This document shows, piece by piece, positions 49,144-61,199 of a DNA stretch of 64,000 nucleotides. The position numbers and the translations under genes were made by a program. How positions within the stretch are numbered: the stretch's first letter is position 1; the number at the start of each line of letters is the position of its first letter. The stretch lies in contig NC_092322.1 of NCBI RefSeq assembly GCF_036785885.1, positions 16,576,466 to 16,640,465 of the forward strand. The letters run 5' to 3'. A model generated the notes under the pieces. The model had not been told where the DNA came from. It saw only the letters and a program-made list of their open reading frames with translations, and ran no database searches. This stretch comes from Coffea arabica (Eukaryota; Streptophyta; Magnoliopsida; Gentianales; Rubiaceae).

Positions 49144-49380
49144 CAGTAACCAGATGCTGCGAGCTCTCTCTCTCTCTTCTTCGCTCTTCAAATTAGCTCC
49201 GATGTCAACCAACTCTGTAGCGATGGCGATGGAGGCTGACAGATGCGGCGAGCAACGGCGTCGGCGACGAGTGAGAGATTGAGAGTATCGGAGAGAGGGT
49301 TGAGAAGTCACTCAGTGGTTCGAAGTTCGAACAGAGAAGAAGGGAGAAAGAGAAACTAAAGTCTGAAGCATTTCACAATT
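49144..49380 (-). promoter_or_regulatory. SRP19: Candidate 5' leader exon and start region of SRP19
   Basis: It is richer in C and G than its neighbours on the minus strand, with CT-rich stretches and a (CT)n near 49161-49177, as in plant leaders. It ends in a good donor (TTACTG then GTATGT, intron from 49143). The SRP19 start exon has an acceptor with no exon in front of it, so this block is a natural partner. No start codon with a long frame lies in it. Assignment is inference. Confidence 0.4.
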
Positions 49381-50643
49381 TTTTGGCACATTTTCCATCG
49401 TTTCTTCGCTTTTTCCCAACATTTTTTCTTTTTAGGCCTTTTACAATTATGTTATTCTTTTCTGCCATTATAAAATTTTATTATTAAGAAGAGTGCGTTG
49501 TAAACCCATAACGATTATTTTATAATTATAATATATATATTAATTAAATATATCCGGCCCGACGAGTACAAATCGTAAAATTCTGATTCAAACTCGATTT
49601 CAAAGTATAATCGAGTAGCTCGAGACTCGGCTCGAATTCGATTCGAACTCGATTAAATCGAGTTCAAGCCAAGTCATTGAATAGCTCGACCCACGTACAT
49701 CCTAGTCACGCCCTTGCTGATGATCAAACAAACAGAACCAACAAAATGACCATAATAACCTCTACTATAAAAGTGAATTTGAAAAACCTCAAAAAGTAAA
49801 CAATCAACTGCAACTTGAGGATTAATTTATATTTCCTCTTCATCAACGCACGATATACTGATGGATGTTGCTGGTGATGACCAAATCAACACAAGTTCAA
49901 TCAGTTTATTTCATTCTAAATCACAAAATTACACATATATGGACAAATTCCTTAGATTATTGCTCAAAAAAAATCCGTTAATTGTTGATTTAGCAGGAAT
50001 GTGTTCCTAAACATTTGTCAAAATACATTAAGTACGGCAAGCATAGTTGCCAAACACCACATTGTTAAGTCAACATTTGTCGATTTTTTTTTTTTAAGGA
50101 ATTATCTCGTGTATATCATCCTCATAGACACACTAAAACTCCCGAAACAGCAAAAGAAGAAAAGCAAAGAAAAACAACAAAAGCCAAAAGTCTCAACTCT
50201 AAAGGTTTTCTTTTGTTAATCTCGAACAAAATTGCCAAAGACCGGAAATTCGTCCAAAGACCTTTTTATCATACATGAGTTGGGCACAATCAAAAGTTAA
50301 CTTTTCCTCAAATTCGTCCAAAGACCTTTAAATTTTAGGGTTTTTCTTTAATGTGTTGGTTGATATTAAATTAATTAAATAATGTAGTAGATGATGGGTA
50401 ATAATGGAATTATATTAATTATTTTCTCTCTTCTGATATCACTTTTTAATTGTTAATTGGATCTAGATGTTACAAATTAATAAATATTAAGGAAGGTTAG
50501 TATAATTTTTAAATTTTAAAAAAAGATCGGTGAAATAGTTGGAAAACTCGTGAGAGGTTTCTAAAATTATCCCCAGAAATAAACTCGAAAATGTTGCTAC
50601 CGGGAGTTAGATGGCTGGATCCCGTTGCATTATCATCCCTCGC
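49381..50643. other. Intergenic region with decayed repeat ends
   Basis: 49560-49705 has CTCGA/TCGAA-rich sequence ending TACATCCTA, resembling one subterminal end of a hAT element; the other end is not found. An AAATTCGTCCAAAGACCTTT 20-mer occurs at about 50246 and again at about 50311. At 50554-50573 a single Mutator-type end (GAGAGGTTTC then ATTATCCCC) occurs. No gene. Confidence 0.45.
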
Positions 50644-51260
50644 CATCCTCCATCACATTGCCTTATCATCAATTCTTAAATTAGTGAAATGACGTGACAA
50701 AATCTTATTTTAGACTCATCCTGCATCACATTTGCCTGATTATCAACTCTTGAATTGGTGAAATGGTGTGATAAAATTTGGATCACATGATTTACATAGA
50801 CCAAATTTACCGCAAATGTTTGTCTTCCCTTCGAGTTTCTTTCAGCTATCTTACCTATATTTTGTTGGCAAACATTTCGATAGATCCGATCTATATATAG
50901 TCCGATCTATGCAGATCATGTGATCCAAATTTTACCACACCATCTCACCAAGTTTCCGTTTATGGTTGTTCTGCCCGTTTTAGCTTGAATAAACCTTCTG
51001 AATGAATCTTCTGATGAAACTTCACACTTAAGTTATGTTATAGGAAAAAAGATTCTTGCATTTTCCCCTCTTGTTGAAAAAGCATCTATTTTTCCACGCA
51101 TTTCTCAAAAATATTTCAATTGGTACACACAAGAAATAGGCCAATTCAGCAGCCTTTTGTTCAATTTCTCGTGGAGTCAAATTTTCATTAGTACAAGTCA
51201 CCAACTTTTGAATTGGTGAGATGATGTGATAAAATTTGATTCACACGGCTACAAGACCAA
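50644..51260. repeat. Cluster of four related repeat units, one inverted
   Basis: A unit around AATTGGTGAAATGGTGTGAT occurs at about 50672 (+), 50750 (+), 50915-50962 (minus) and 51205 (+). The first two lie in a direct duplication of about 73 bases (from 50644 and 50717). The second and third form an inverted pair with arms of about 50 bases, and between them lies a small palindrome, GATCTATATATAGTCCGATC-like, near 50884-50910. Such an array is typical of a nested foldback MITE. Non-coding. Confidence 0.65.
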
Positions 51261-51979
51261 GCATAGCCAAGTTTAGTTTTGCCGAAAGGGAGAGATTGAA
51301 AAAGAGAGAATAGTAATTTTCTCGGTAACTTTTTTGTCTCCTTTTTTTATTCTTGTGTTTTATTTTAAAATATTTGCACTCTGTTTCAATGAAACTTGAG
51401 GGTTACCGTGGTCGTTTGCCATAAGAGGGAAGGTGCTTCAATAAAAAGCACAAAGAGCAATGCGTACCAAGTCAAAAATACAGACATTGGACCTTGGAAT
51501 CAAACATCCATGCAGGAATTTTAACCAAAGCCCACGTATAAATTTTGTCAACCAACTAGATACCATGCATAAGAAAGGTAATAAGAACAACTGAATAGGA
51601 AGGTTATACAATAAATTGAGGGAAACAATTGAACCCTAATACATAGCCTAAGCTATAACAGCAGTGATCATGCTTCAGACATCCAGCTTTCAGATTAACT
51701 CCACAGTGGCAACAATACTGGCTACTCTATATACCCACCATATCCAGGCAGAGGCAAAAAGTGAACTCCTCAACGTTTGATTCTCTTTTCTTCCCATCTG
51801 CTAAAAGCAGCACAAACCCTTCTAGAGATACAGAAGCTAGTCGGTAACTAATGGAGCTAGAAGATAGCATCACAGAATCAAATTTGTTTTGTCCTCATTT
51901 CTGATTATCTAAAATACACTCCCAATGCTGTATATTTAGAAGTAGTTATTTAGTTTGACATGTACCAGCAGCATGCTTG
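51261..51979. other. 3' flank of the YGGT gene
   Basis: It probably contains the 3' untranslated region of the gene on the minus strand. No other feature seen. Confidence 0.4.
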
Positions 51980-54878
51980 TCAGCTAATCTGTTGAGATAA
52001 GAGGACGAGAAGCCCTTGTGGACCTACTAATATTTCATTAAGGAAGCTGATCAACCCAAACCAGACTACAGGTGTTACATCAACTCCACCTAGGGGTGGA
52101 ATCAACCGGCGTGTCGGAATGAGAAGTGGCTCGGTGGGTGCATATGCTATGAAGTACGGAAACTTTTCAACAGGCAGCTTCGGGTACCAGGACATGATTA
52201 TTCTCAGGATGAACAAAAAAGAAAATGCTGAGAGGAATGGCCCAAGAATTGCAATTGCCGCTTTTGCTGTAGCAGGGTCTAAATCTATTATTACCAATCT
52301 TTTGGTCAATGCTTCTGTGGCATTTTGCATCTCTGCATTCTTGCTGCTGACGGTATCAATGACCTTCTGTCCACAGAAAGGATTATCTGACGTAAGTGCA
52401 TTTGGTGGTTGGAGCTCTATGCTTGGAGGAGAAACTCCTAGAAAACAGCATACTCTGCTTCCCATACCTTGCAAGTTCCGCCTTTTATTTCTTCTGGCAG
52501 GAAACTTGAAGTCTGCCTGCAACATGGGATAGATAAGAACATTAAGTTTGAAATACAGGTTCATAGTTTCCAAGGTATGCCTGCAGTGCAATAAAACCTA
52601 ACTAAACATAGTTTGAGAGATAGACAATGATGTCTAGAGTTTCTGCATGTCAGCATGTCTCATACTTCTTGCATCAGAATCATAACTTTTAACAACAATA
52701 ATCAAAAGAAAATGACTTTATTGATCAAAATGTGCAACTACAATCAATGTCTCAAGTGCTGTTTCATACTTCCGTTCTAGGATACAAGTGAAAGGTACAT
52801 TGAGAATCCAAAAGACGAACTTATCTATTGTAGTAGAAAATATTTCATGCCCAAATATATTCTTGAACATTTTAACTACCATAAAACATATAATGTCCCA
52901 TTTGTAACAAGTAAATCCTCCGAAAAAGTTGCGAGTTCATACAAACATTAACCTCATTTCTCCACCTTACAATCAAGGGCAAAACTACAACCATACCAGC
53001 AAGAACTAAACTACAAAAAATAAAAATTTGTAAACTGGATGAACTCAGCAAACATGGATAAAGGGGAATTTCGTCATTAAACAATTTAAAATGAACTAAT
53101 TCAATTAGAGATGCAATGTGCAACAAATAAGTAAAAATCAAGGGCACACACAGTCACTGCAATGAGTTACTCGCGCTGTTGCCAAGCCACTTCTGTGGAA
53201 CTCAATCCTAAACTATTTGGACCCACCTTTTAAGCTAAACCTGAATGTATCTTACTCAGCATCTGAATTGATCTAAATTCAACACTTTTATTTTAAAAAA
53301 AAAACCTCAAATATAACCTTTGCTGCAATAATAACGTATAATCTATCACCAAAATAAGAAATACGACCACAAAGTTATGAGTGGAAAACCAGCAATGTAA
53401 AGTAGGTGGTGCCAGATAATGTGGAATTGCTAAACTTTGGCAACAATCAAAACAGAAGGTAATGATTACTACTATAGTTTTCAAGCATCGAGCAATACAC
53501 TGTGTAACAACCAAAGTTACGGTAGAAGATACTAAATATAAAGTGCCCTCCACTGTGGTTTCACGACTGCATTCAACGTCTCATTAGAAAGAACGAGCAA
53601 TTTTTGCAAGAGTCTATTAGATGTTAGCAAAAAATTCAATGTCATTTCAGACGTCACTAGAGAAACATTTTCTACTTTCTTCTAGACTATGTTCCCCAAG
53701 ATTTGCATAATTTGTGATGCTGCAGCGTGGTTACCGGAAAGGAAAAACCACAATGAGACTAGTAAATTCTTTTCCGTGGTGGCAGCAAAAGCAAGCCAAC
53801 CAGTTAAGCAAGAAGGATTAAAAGCTCAAGTCAACAACCAGAATAAAGAAATAAATAGATTGAAGCTTGCCAAGGTAACAGTAGTAGTACAGACAACAAA
53901 ACCCCTCTATATCGGAAAAATGGTATGTGAAGCATCCCAGGTTATAACCCAAAAATACAGTAGCGGTAGTAAAACTCTTTGCAGAAAGTTAGACAACCCA
54001 TAGTGGGTAATATCATCTATACAAGCGTAGAAATCTACATCTTCAAGCTTAGAATCGGTAGTGTATTTGAAAAGTGAATAGGACTTAATATGGAAGGCGA
54101 ATGCACTGCTAGTGCCTACTTCTAAGTGGACAATAAATTAGAGGAAACTTTTAAGGTCCCTTTTGAGGTAGCATTCCCTCAATGACGATAGTAGTTTATC
54201 TTTTGAATGATCGAAATTGTCACAATCTAAGGGTGAAAACCATCCAATGGTGAATCTAACATGACCATCTGATACCAAAAGGCACCGTAAAATCTCCCTA
54301 AATTAAAATATCCCACAGAATGTAAGAAGGCGTACACGCACTTAATTAATTATAAGTTACCAAAGTAAGTAACTTATTTCTAAAGAACAAAACTACCACA
54401 ACAAATCAGTAAAGAAACCAACTTGTAACTCATCCTCTTTTTCTCTTTATTTTACTTTTCTATTCTGTTTTTTCAAATTGTCGATTATATCATTGACACT
54501 ATAGTGTAAAATCCAGGACTGGTTCACATTTTAGACTCGTAAAAAGAAAATTCATTTAGATGAAACCCACAACTTAAAATAGGCAAGACGTCTCACACGT
54601 GTCGAGCCAAGAACCCATTTTTCATTTGTCGTTCTTGAAACATTATTGAAAACAAAAATACAAGAATAACCATCAACAACTGCTGCAATAACGTCAAATA
54701 AAATCAAGAATTCACATTAATCAATCAAAAAATTTCTTTTTTTTTTATTAAATTAACGAGGACTGAGGAAGCAAAGAACCTTACCAAGTGCAGAATCAGG
54801 ACGAACAATGGATGCCTTAGGCATGAGAGCGGCACACACCACTGAAGAGGCTGTAGTATAAGCAGTGATGGAGGCCAT
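51980..54878 (-). CDS. YGGT/YLMG family plastid membrane protein
   Basis: Two exons, 54785-54878 and 51980-52512, joined phase-correctly to give 208 aa. Residues 1-60 are Ser/Ala/Arg-rich with few acids, a likely plastid transit peptide. The YGGT domain follows at about 105-205, with a membrane segment at about 115-138 (GPFLSAFSFLFILRI), the loop with SWYPKLP and APTEPLLIPTRR, PPLGGVDVTP, and a second membrane segment at about 180-204. Plant YLMG1-type proteins lie in plastid membranes and affect nucleoid distribution; the relative CCB3 helps attach cytochrome b6 haem. This one resembles the YLMG1 group, but I cannot assign a paralogue number. The acceptor is GGCAG before ACTTC; the alternative one four bases upstream shifts frame. 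The intron is 2.3 kb. Confidence 0.9.
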
Positions 54879-55104
54879 CTGTTGGTTGCAGGGGTGGAAT
54901 GAAGTTGTAAGCAGCTGTATCCCTTTGACGGGGTTTTCTTGGTTGTAAGCAAGCACAGGATGGAGAGGCAGAGATAGACAGCCCATCATCTTTAGAAGCC
55001 CAACCAAATTTTGCCACGTGTGACAGTAGGGGTTGCTAATTACTACTGGATAGAAAATATTACACCTGAGGGAAAGAAAAAAAAGGAAGGTTCGGAAAAA
55101 GGGA
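54879..55104 (-). promoter_or_regulatory. Leader and proximal promoter of the YGGT gene
   Basis: Only 235 bases separate the start codon from a transposon, so the basal promoter either lies here or includes the element. A purine-rich run (AAAGAAAAAAAAGG) lies at about 55075-55088. No named element is certain. Confidence 0.4.
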
Positions 55105-55113
55105 TAGGAAAAT

Positions 55114-56009
55114 GGGATAATTTCAGAAACCTCCCCTGAGGTTTCATGAAATATCACATAGCTCCCCTGAACTTTTCAAAATCTCACTTAGCACCCTTAA
55201 AGTGATAGTAGGGCCATATGCTAATATCAAAGGTGATGAATTGTCAATAATACCCTCATATTTAAATTTTCTAAACTTATTTTTCTTTCTCTAAATGTCA
55301 ATGAAATATAGGATTTAATCAATGAAATATTCAGCGCATTAGGAGAAAAATAGCTGCAGGTTCTTTTTTTCCCCTTTTTTGTGTTTCACAACTTTATTTA
55401 TTTATTGAGTTATTTGTTCCTATTCATGTAGAGCACAAGAGAAATAAAGTAACTAAAACTCCGAACTGCAGTTTTTCAAATTCTGAGTTTTTTATAATAA
55501 AATTTTCATATTTCATACCCATAAAAAAGTCTATCTGTTTTGAGTATATTCTCTGTATGATATTGAAGTTGAATTTCATCTATTGCTGAGTTTTTTTGGC
55601 TCAAATGTATGCTTTTTACATGCTAATTGCCTTCAATGCTATGGAGGATTTTATTTATAGAAATGGTTTAAAAAAATATTTGCTTTTACTGTCTCTCTCT
55701 ACTATAGAAATGACTATTGACTGTAACATAAAATCTTATTAATTTTCATCTCCTCACTTTTAAGATGGTTCCAATTTAGTACTTTTTTTCCTTAGTTTGT
55801 AAAATGTTCATTTTTCTATAGGCTAAGGGTATTAAAGGCACTAAAATAATCTCTCTCCTCAAACATGAATTTTTTAATATTACTTTTGGTTAGAAGGGTG
55901 ACAATGTTACCAAAATGTCAATTCGAGGGGTGCTAAGTGAGATTTTGAAAACCTCAAGGGAGCTAGGTGATATTTCATGAAACCTCAGGGGGGTTTCTGA
56001 AATTATCCC
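55114..56009. mobile_element. Mutator-type MITE (896 bp) upstream of the YGGT gene
   Basis: Both ends start GGGATAATTTCAGAAACC when read inward, and the arms match for about 85 bases. Perfect 9-bp target duplications TAGGAAAAT lie at 55105-55113 and 56010-56018; nine-base duplications and long inverted ends are the marks of Mutator-like elements. The interior is AT-rich and non-coding. Related ends occur at 58511, 19798 and 50554. Confidence 0.88.
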
Positions 56010-56018
56010 TAGGAAAAT

Positions 56019-56872
56019 TCAAATTTTGGTAAATTTTGGGAAATTTGTACTTATTCAAGAATTATATATGTATATATATATATATAGACACAAGAATGAA
56101 CATTTTTTTTGTTCATTAAAATGCACATTGACAACTGAGCATAGATTAATTAGTAAAGTGCTCTGTTATTCAATAAAATGCATGCCTGTACAAGAATGAG
56201 TCAGTCATTTAGTGATAGATTTATTACATATACTAAATGTTCAATCCATGAATAGTGATATAGTCCCGATTCACAGATTAATCAAAAGTTAGGCCCTTCT
56301 TATAAAATTTTAATTTTTTTAATTTGCATTTTCCAAACCTTCCTTTCAAAATATTAGGCCTCATAGGTTTAGGGGAGTATCTGCAATTTATCCAATAGAC
56401 TGAGAAAAAGTTACTTTACAATTTTTAATCTAAAACAAAATTCAATTTCTGTTTGGCAATGCTTCACAATATCCACAAATTTAAGGTGACTAAAATCAAA
56501 TACAATAATGTAAACGTGCAAAACATAACAATTTAAGGATTCATAAAGTCCAAAGAAAAAGAGATTTCCATTAATATTCATCTTTTCAAGAAAATAGAAA
56601 GTAAAGCCAAGACTATTGGTAACTAAGAAGAATTAGGATATCGGATGAATATATTGACTAACCAAATAAGGATATGCCAAGGCTATTGTACTTTGTAATT
56701 AGCTTTCACTAAGATTTCATCTCTCAAGAGGATATGTGTTAGCCCCTTAGGGCGCAGTCTAGACGAAACGCGCGCTACTGTGGTAGATTTCGGCCGGTAT
56801 TTACCCTGATAGCGATATGTTTGGTTAGGACAAAGGTTAAAATGTTGTTAAGAATAAAAGCATTGGTGCGTA
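56019..56872. other. Intergenic, no gene seen
   Basis: AT-rich with a (TA)n run near 56066-56084. A locally GC-richer stretch at 56745-56810 contains ACGCGCGCTACTGTGG; it is not a recognisable tRNA or SINE. Confidence 0.4.
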
Positions 56873-57056
56873 GGAACGATGTAGTTTTTGACAATTAGAA
56901 GGATCGGTAGTGGTACAGTGGCGTTTAAGCTACAATTAGCAATTAAGCGGTTAGTTAATCTGGTGAACGACGTAGTTTTTGTTAAAGTGAATGATTGTTA
57001 GTGAAACGATGGCATTTAAGCTCCAGTTAGCAATTAAGTAGTTAGTTACTCCAGTG
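56873..57056. repeat. 92-bp tandem duplication
   Basis: Units at 56873-56964 and 56965-57056 both start GAACGAYGTAGTTTTTG and share TTAGCAATTAAG and GTTAGTTA, with scattered differences. Non-coding. Confidence 0.75.
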
Positions 57057-57189
57057 AATAAAACGCTCCATGCTTTTGAGGATACGAAGGAACAAAAATG
57101 CTTATTGTTTGTTGCTTCAAAAGAAAAAAAAAAAAATCTGGTGAATAAAACGAAGGTCTAATGACAAGAAGTTCCCTAAGGTTTGGTGT

Positions 57190-58086
57190 TAGGCCTGTCA
57201 ATCGGGTTATTTGAACTAGATTTTAATAAGTTTATGTTCGACTCATCTAATTAGTAATACTTTCAGGTTTTGGACTATGAGATTCGGGTTAATAAATGTG
57301 AAACTCATATTTGGCTTACAAAACATTAGGGTTTTGAGCCTAATTCGGGATTAGTCCAAACTCGCTTATTAATCTTTAATTTCCTTAATATAATTACTAT
57401 AATTACTAGGTTGTAAACCTAATTTGATATAAAAAATATTAAAATTATACATGAACCAGTAACAGTTCATTAAAAAGTACATGAACCAAGAATTTTTCAA
57501 CAACCTTTGTGTGTGTCAAATTATTATAAGATAGAAGCCAGCCGATCACCAATTGTATCATAGAATAGCGTAACAAACCAACTTATCATCAATTATATAA
57601 TGATATATTATTAATAAGATAAAAAAAACTAACTCATGAAAGACAATCTTTTTTTTTTTTGAAAGACAAATCTTAAGGACTTGTACATTGTATAAGTTTA
57701 TCAAAATCCAGCTTTTATATTTAATATTTCTAATATATATTGATATATTTTGACATACAAGTATTAGTATTTAGTAATTATGTATTTGTTTGGATATATA
57801 ATTGTATATACCAAAGTATAAATGTATTACGTATTGAATTATTCATATATACATACACCCACATATACATATATAAACACACACAAACACACACACATAT
57901 ATATATATATTCAGATTAGTGGGTTGCGCCTATATAGGATTTTGGGTTAAAAACCTCCGACTCGACTCACATTTAATTTGAATCTAATATTTAGATTCAA
58001 ACTCAGCCCAATCCAATAAAAGGTTAGGTTTATTGGTCTTTTTATCCGATCGAGATCGGACTGACCTGATCCCATTAATAGTTCTA
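57190..58086. mobile_element. hAT-type non-autonomous element (897 bp)
   Basis: The left end TAGGCCTGTCAAT and right end on the other strand TAGAACTATTAAT match at 9 of 13. The flanking 8-mers are TTTGGTGT (57182-57189) and TTTGATGT (58087-58094), 7 of 8 identical. Subterminal regions have GGGTT and CGACTC motifs. The interior is A/T-rich with no frame. It is older than the hAT copy at 13860. Confidence 0.7.
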
Positions 58087-58094
58087 TTTGATGT

Positions 58095-58510
58095 GTTTTC
58101 CAGTTGGTGTGTTTTGCAGTTTACTCCCTAATATTTTATTTTTTTTTCAATTTATCCAAAACACACCAAACACTCATGTTTTTGTGCCAAATTTTTAATC
58201 GTAATTTTTGAACAAAATATTTTGTAGAATTTGCGCTACTATTTTCATTGTATGCTACTTTTTTCCATGCTGAAATAAATCCCCCACAAAGTGTTAGGGT
58301 CATTAACTAAAATACCCAAAGCTCATTTATGCAAATTATTTGATCATTAGTTGCTCAAAATTAACTTTTGCAACCTTTTGTTTCTTTTTCGAGAACACCC
58401 GTTACATTCATTTTTTTTTTGTCAATCGCCAAAAGAAACACATTATTTATTTCGAAAATTCTTGTTCTTGAGAGTCAATGTGATAGAATCAACTTTAACA
58501 AAATTAAAAA
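58095..58510. other. Intergenic, no gene seen
   Basis: AT-rich, with short random frames only. Confidence 0.4.
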
Positions 58511-58665
58511 GGGATAATTTCAAAAACCTCTCCTTAGATTTCATAATATATCACTTCATTCTCCTAGCATTTTCAAAATCTCGCTTAACTTTCCCGGAGT
58601 GATTGTGGGACCATATATCACCACCGGCACCGGCGGGGATCAACTGTCAACAATACCCTTATTTC
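58511..58665. repeat. Fragment of the Mutator-type MITE family (left end)
   Basis: It starts GGGATAATTTCAAAAACC and follows the first about 150 bases of the element at 55114, including GTGGGACCATAT and TGTCAACAATACCC-like passages. The matching right end is absent nearby. Confidence 0.65.
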
Positions 58666-61199
58666 TGTAGCAATTATTTAACTGCTAAAAAACAATAAAC
58701 AGAGAAAACCGTTAGCATGTAATAGCAAAAAGTCGGGAATAGGATTGACGCCACTTTTCTGCCGTACGTGTAGCAAAGGCGCGAAATTGTATGAAAGAAT
58801 TCCAAAGGCGCTCGGTTCTTTGTTAGAAGAAATGCTATCTACAAAAGGATTCTTGCTTCTATGTGGTAGAACCATCTTCTTTTTTTTTTTTTTTTCCTCT
58901 TTTCTGTAGAGAACAATACAAGAGCTTGGAGCAGAGGAGGAGAAAATTACAGTTTCAATAAAGAAATCCCCTAGATTTTGGAGTGAAGGCGTGATTCTCA
59001 GAACTTCACTGCAGAACAAGTAAAAATCATGAGTTGGTGCTTTAAATGATCATGTAATAAGTAATAGGAGATGATTCGGTTTTCTAAATGTAGCCTTGCA
59101 ATTTGTCACATTTTACCCAATTTTAAATTATATCTGTGTTTGCCTAAAAGTTTCATGTGCAAGGCAATATAAATGTCCAAGAAGTATGAAATTGAGTAAA
59201 GGTCCAAAAAAATGTACGGCTTTGTCTAAGAAGTTACGTTGCATACTTGCATGTAATTCCCCCCCCCCCCCTCTTTTCTCTCTTATTTAACCTTGTGTAT
59301 CTAGCCAAAGAGAAATAGTTTATGAAATAGATAACATTTTGCACCCTCTAAATACTACGTTGTAAATCATTGTAGCTAAATTCTTGTATATGATGATTTA
59401 CAATTCAAGCCTTTTTTTAAAATTAGTTGATAGTACAATGTTAGTTCTTCAATATAAACTAGTTAGCACTTGAATAATACAATAGTTACATGTACTTGAC
59501 AACAATGCATTTGCTTTACATAGAGTTAGAAACAAGTATAAATAAGTCATATTACAATTTTTTTAGTAAGAAATTGTTTGTCACAAAAAAATTAATGTAA
59601 AATTTCTATTTTAAAATTTTAGACTAATTAATATTGAGTTATTTACGTAAAAATCCCCTAATTTTAGTTTTTTTGTAAATTTTGGACTAAATTTTTATCC
59701 AAGGTAGTTGTAATATGTATTGCGCCCTAATGGTTTCTAAGTAATACCCAAGTATATTATCATTATTTGTTAGGTATTTATGGGATTAATGCCATTTAAG
59801 ACCCAATATCAAATCTAGGGGATCCCGTCTTGCCCAAAATTCCTTTGAGCATGGGTAGTTCATTGGGGTTTCAGCTCAATTGCCACCTCTAGTATAAAGT
59901 ACAAGGACAGAAAGAAATAAACTTTCCTATTAACAATTCAAACCTTCAAATTCTTTGTTGTTATTACAAGGAGATCAAAATGGCTCAAATTGAACTTATG
60001 CAATGGTTGCTAGATTAATTCTTATCAATGGAAAAGAATTCAGCTTTATTTTGAAAGAGTTGCAGCAATTGTCCTAAAAAGGAACTAGAGAAATTAATTG
60101 CATTTTCTCATTGACATCCTTGGCCTAATTAGAATGGTTTTAGGTATTTCATATATAGATACACAACATAGCACATGAGTTGGAATCTGAATACAGATTA
60201 TAATACAAAAAATAAAATTTAAAGAGACAAAAATAAAAAGTTAATGACAATTTTGAAGGGCAATCCAAGTGTAAAGTTCTACACAAGATTGCTAATGGTT
60301 AGACTTAACAATGGATGAAACGTGGTCTCAATTTTTTAAAACCTATTAAAATTTTCAATAATTCCATGAAAAATCACGTTCAGGGCATTTGCTGTTTCCT
60401 AATACAGTATGTAAACGTAATTAAGGTGCTTCACTCTGCAGGATGACACATTCAAATGGTGTAAAATCATATAAATCGGGCGTAATCTTGAATTTGTCAA
60501 CTCATATAATTAAATTTACATGAAATTCAAGATTATGCAATAACTAAACGTATTAATAATTATATGAATCGGACAGTTTTCCAACTTGTGAGGCCTGTGA
60601 TCCGACGACGTATTCTCTATGGGAATATTTTGGACCCTCGTGTCTGCAGCCTGACCAATTTTATCAAAGTATAAGGCTCCTTTTCTCTTGTGTCATCAGA
60701 GCCACAATTGCAAGTTAATAGTTGAAACAAATGAAAAAATAACTACAAACCAATGCCAGCGACAGCAATGAAGAGGCAAACACTCAGAGATGTAAGTGGT
60801 AGAATGAAATAAAAAGAGTAAAGAATAAACACAAAAGTTATCAATGAAGGAAAGCAGACTTTAACTTCTTGAATGCCCAGTTAATAACACAAGACATGGA
60901 AAGAATTTCTCAGCATTTTTCACACAGACAAGGATTAGGAGGAAGTTGCTGAAACTCTTTTCAGTAACAGAAATGGCCTAATGCCTTTGGCACACTTCAA
61001 AATAGCATTGTTGCAGAAACAAATTCATTATACAATATCAAAAAGGAGTCTAGGTGACATGGCACCATGTGCACAACTTTGCAAGTTTCTGCAAGTGTCA
61101 AACAGTGATAAACAGCATCCATTTCGTAGGGTTTTCCCCAGTTTCAGGCACAGCCAACTGCATGGCCCATCGCAGTTGCTAAATGTCAGTTTCAAAATG
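58666..61199. other. Intergenic region downstream of the kinase gene
   Basis: No gene is supported. A 113-aa frame at 58678-59019 (minus) includes a lysine run from a poly(T) tract and is not recognised. A 13-base C run lies at 59259-59271. The rest is AT-rich. Confidence 0.4.

Noticed and set aside
49310..49335. GGTTCGAAGTTCGAAC resembling a tRNA T-arm
   Set aside because: No acceptor or anticodon stem can be drawn around it; better explained as part of a leader region.
49560..49705. Complete hAT element
   Set aside because: Only one end-like sequence is visible and no 8-bp duplication pairs with it.
53689..54003. 104-aa open frame on the + strand
   Set aside because: It lies inside the YGGT intron on the opposite strand, has no recognisable domain and no gene signals.
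58678..59019. 113-aa open frame on the minus strand
   Set aside because: Contains a lysine run from a poly(T) tract and no domain; no splice or neighbour support.
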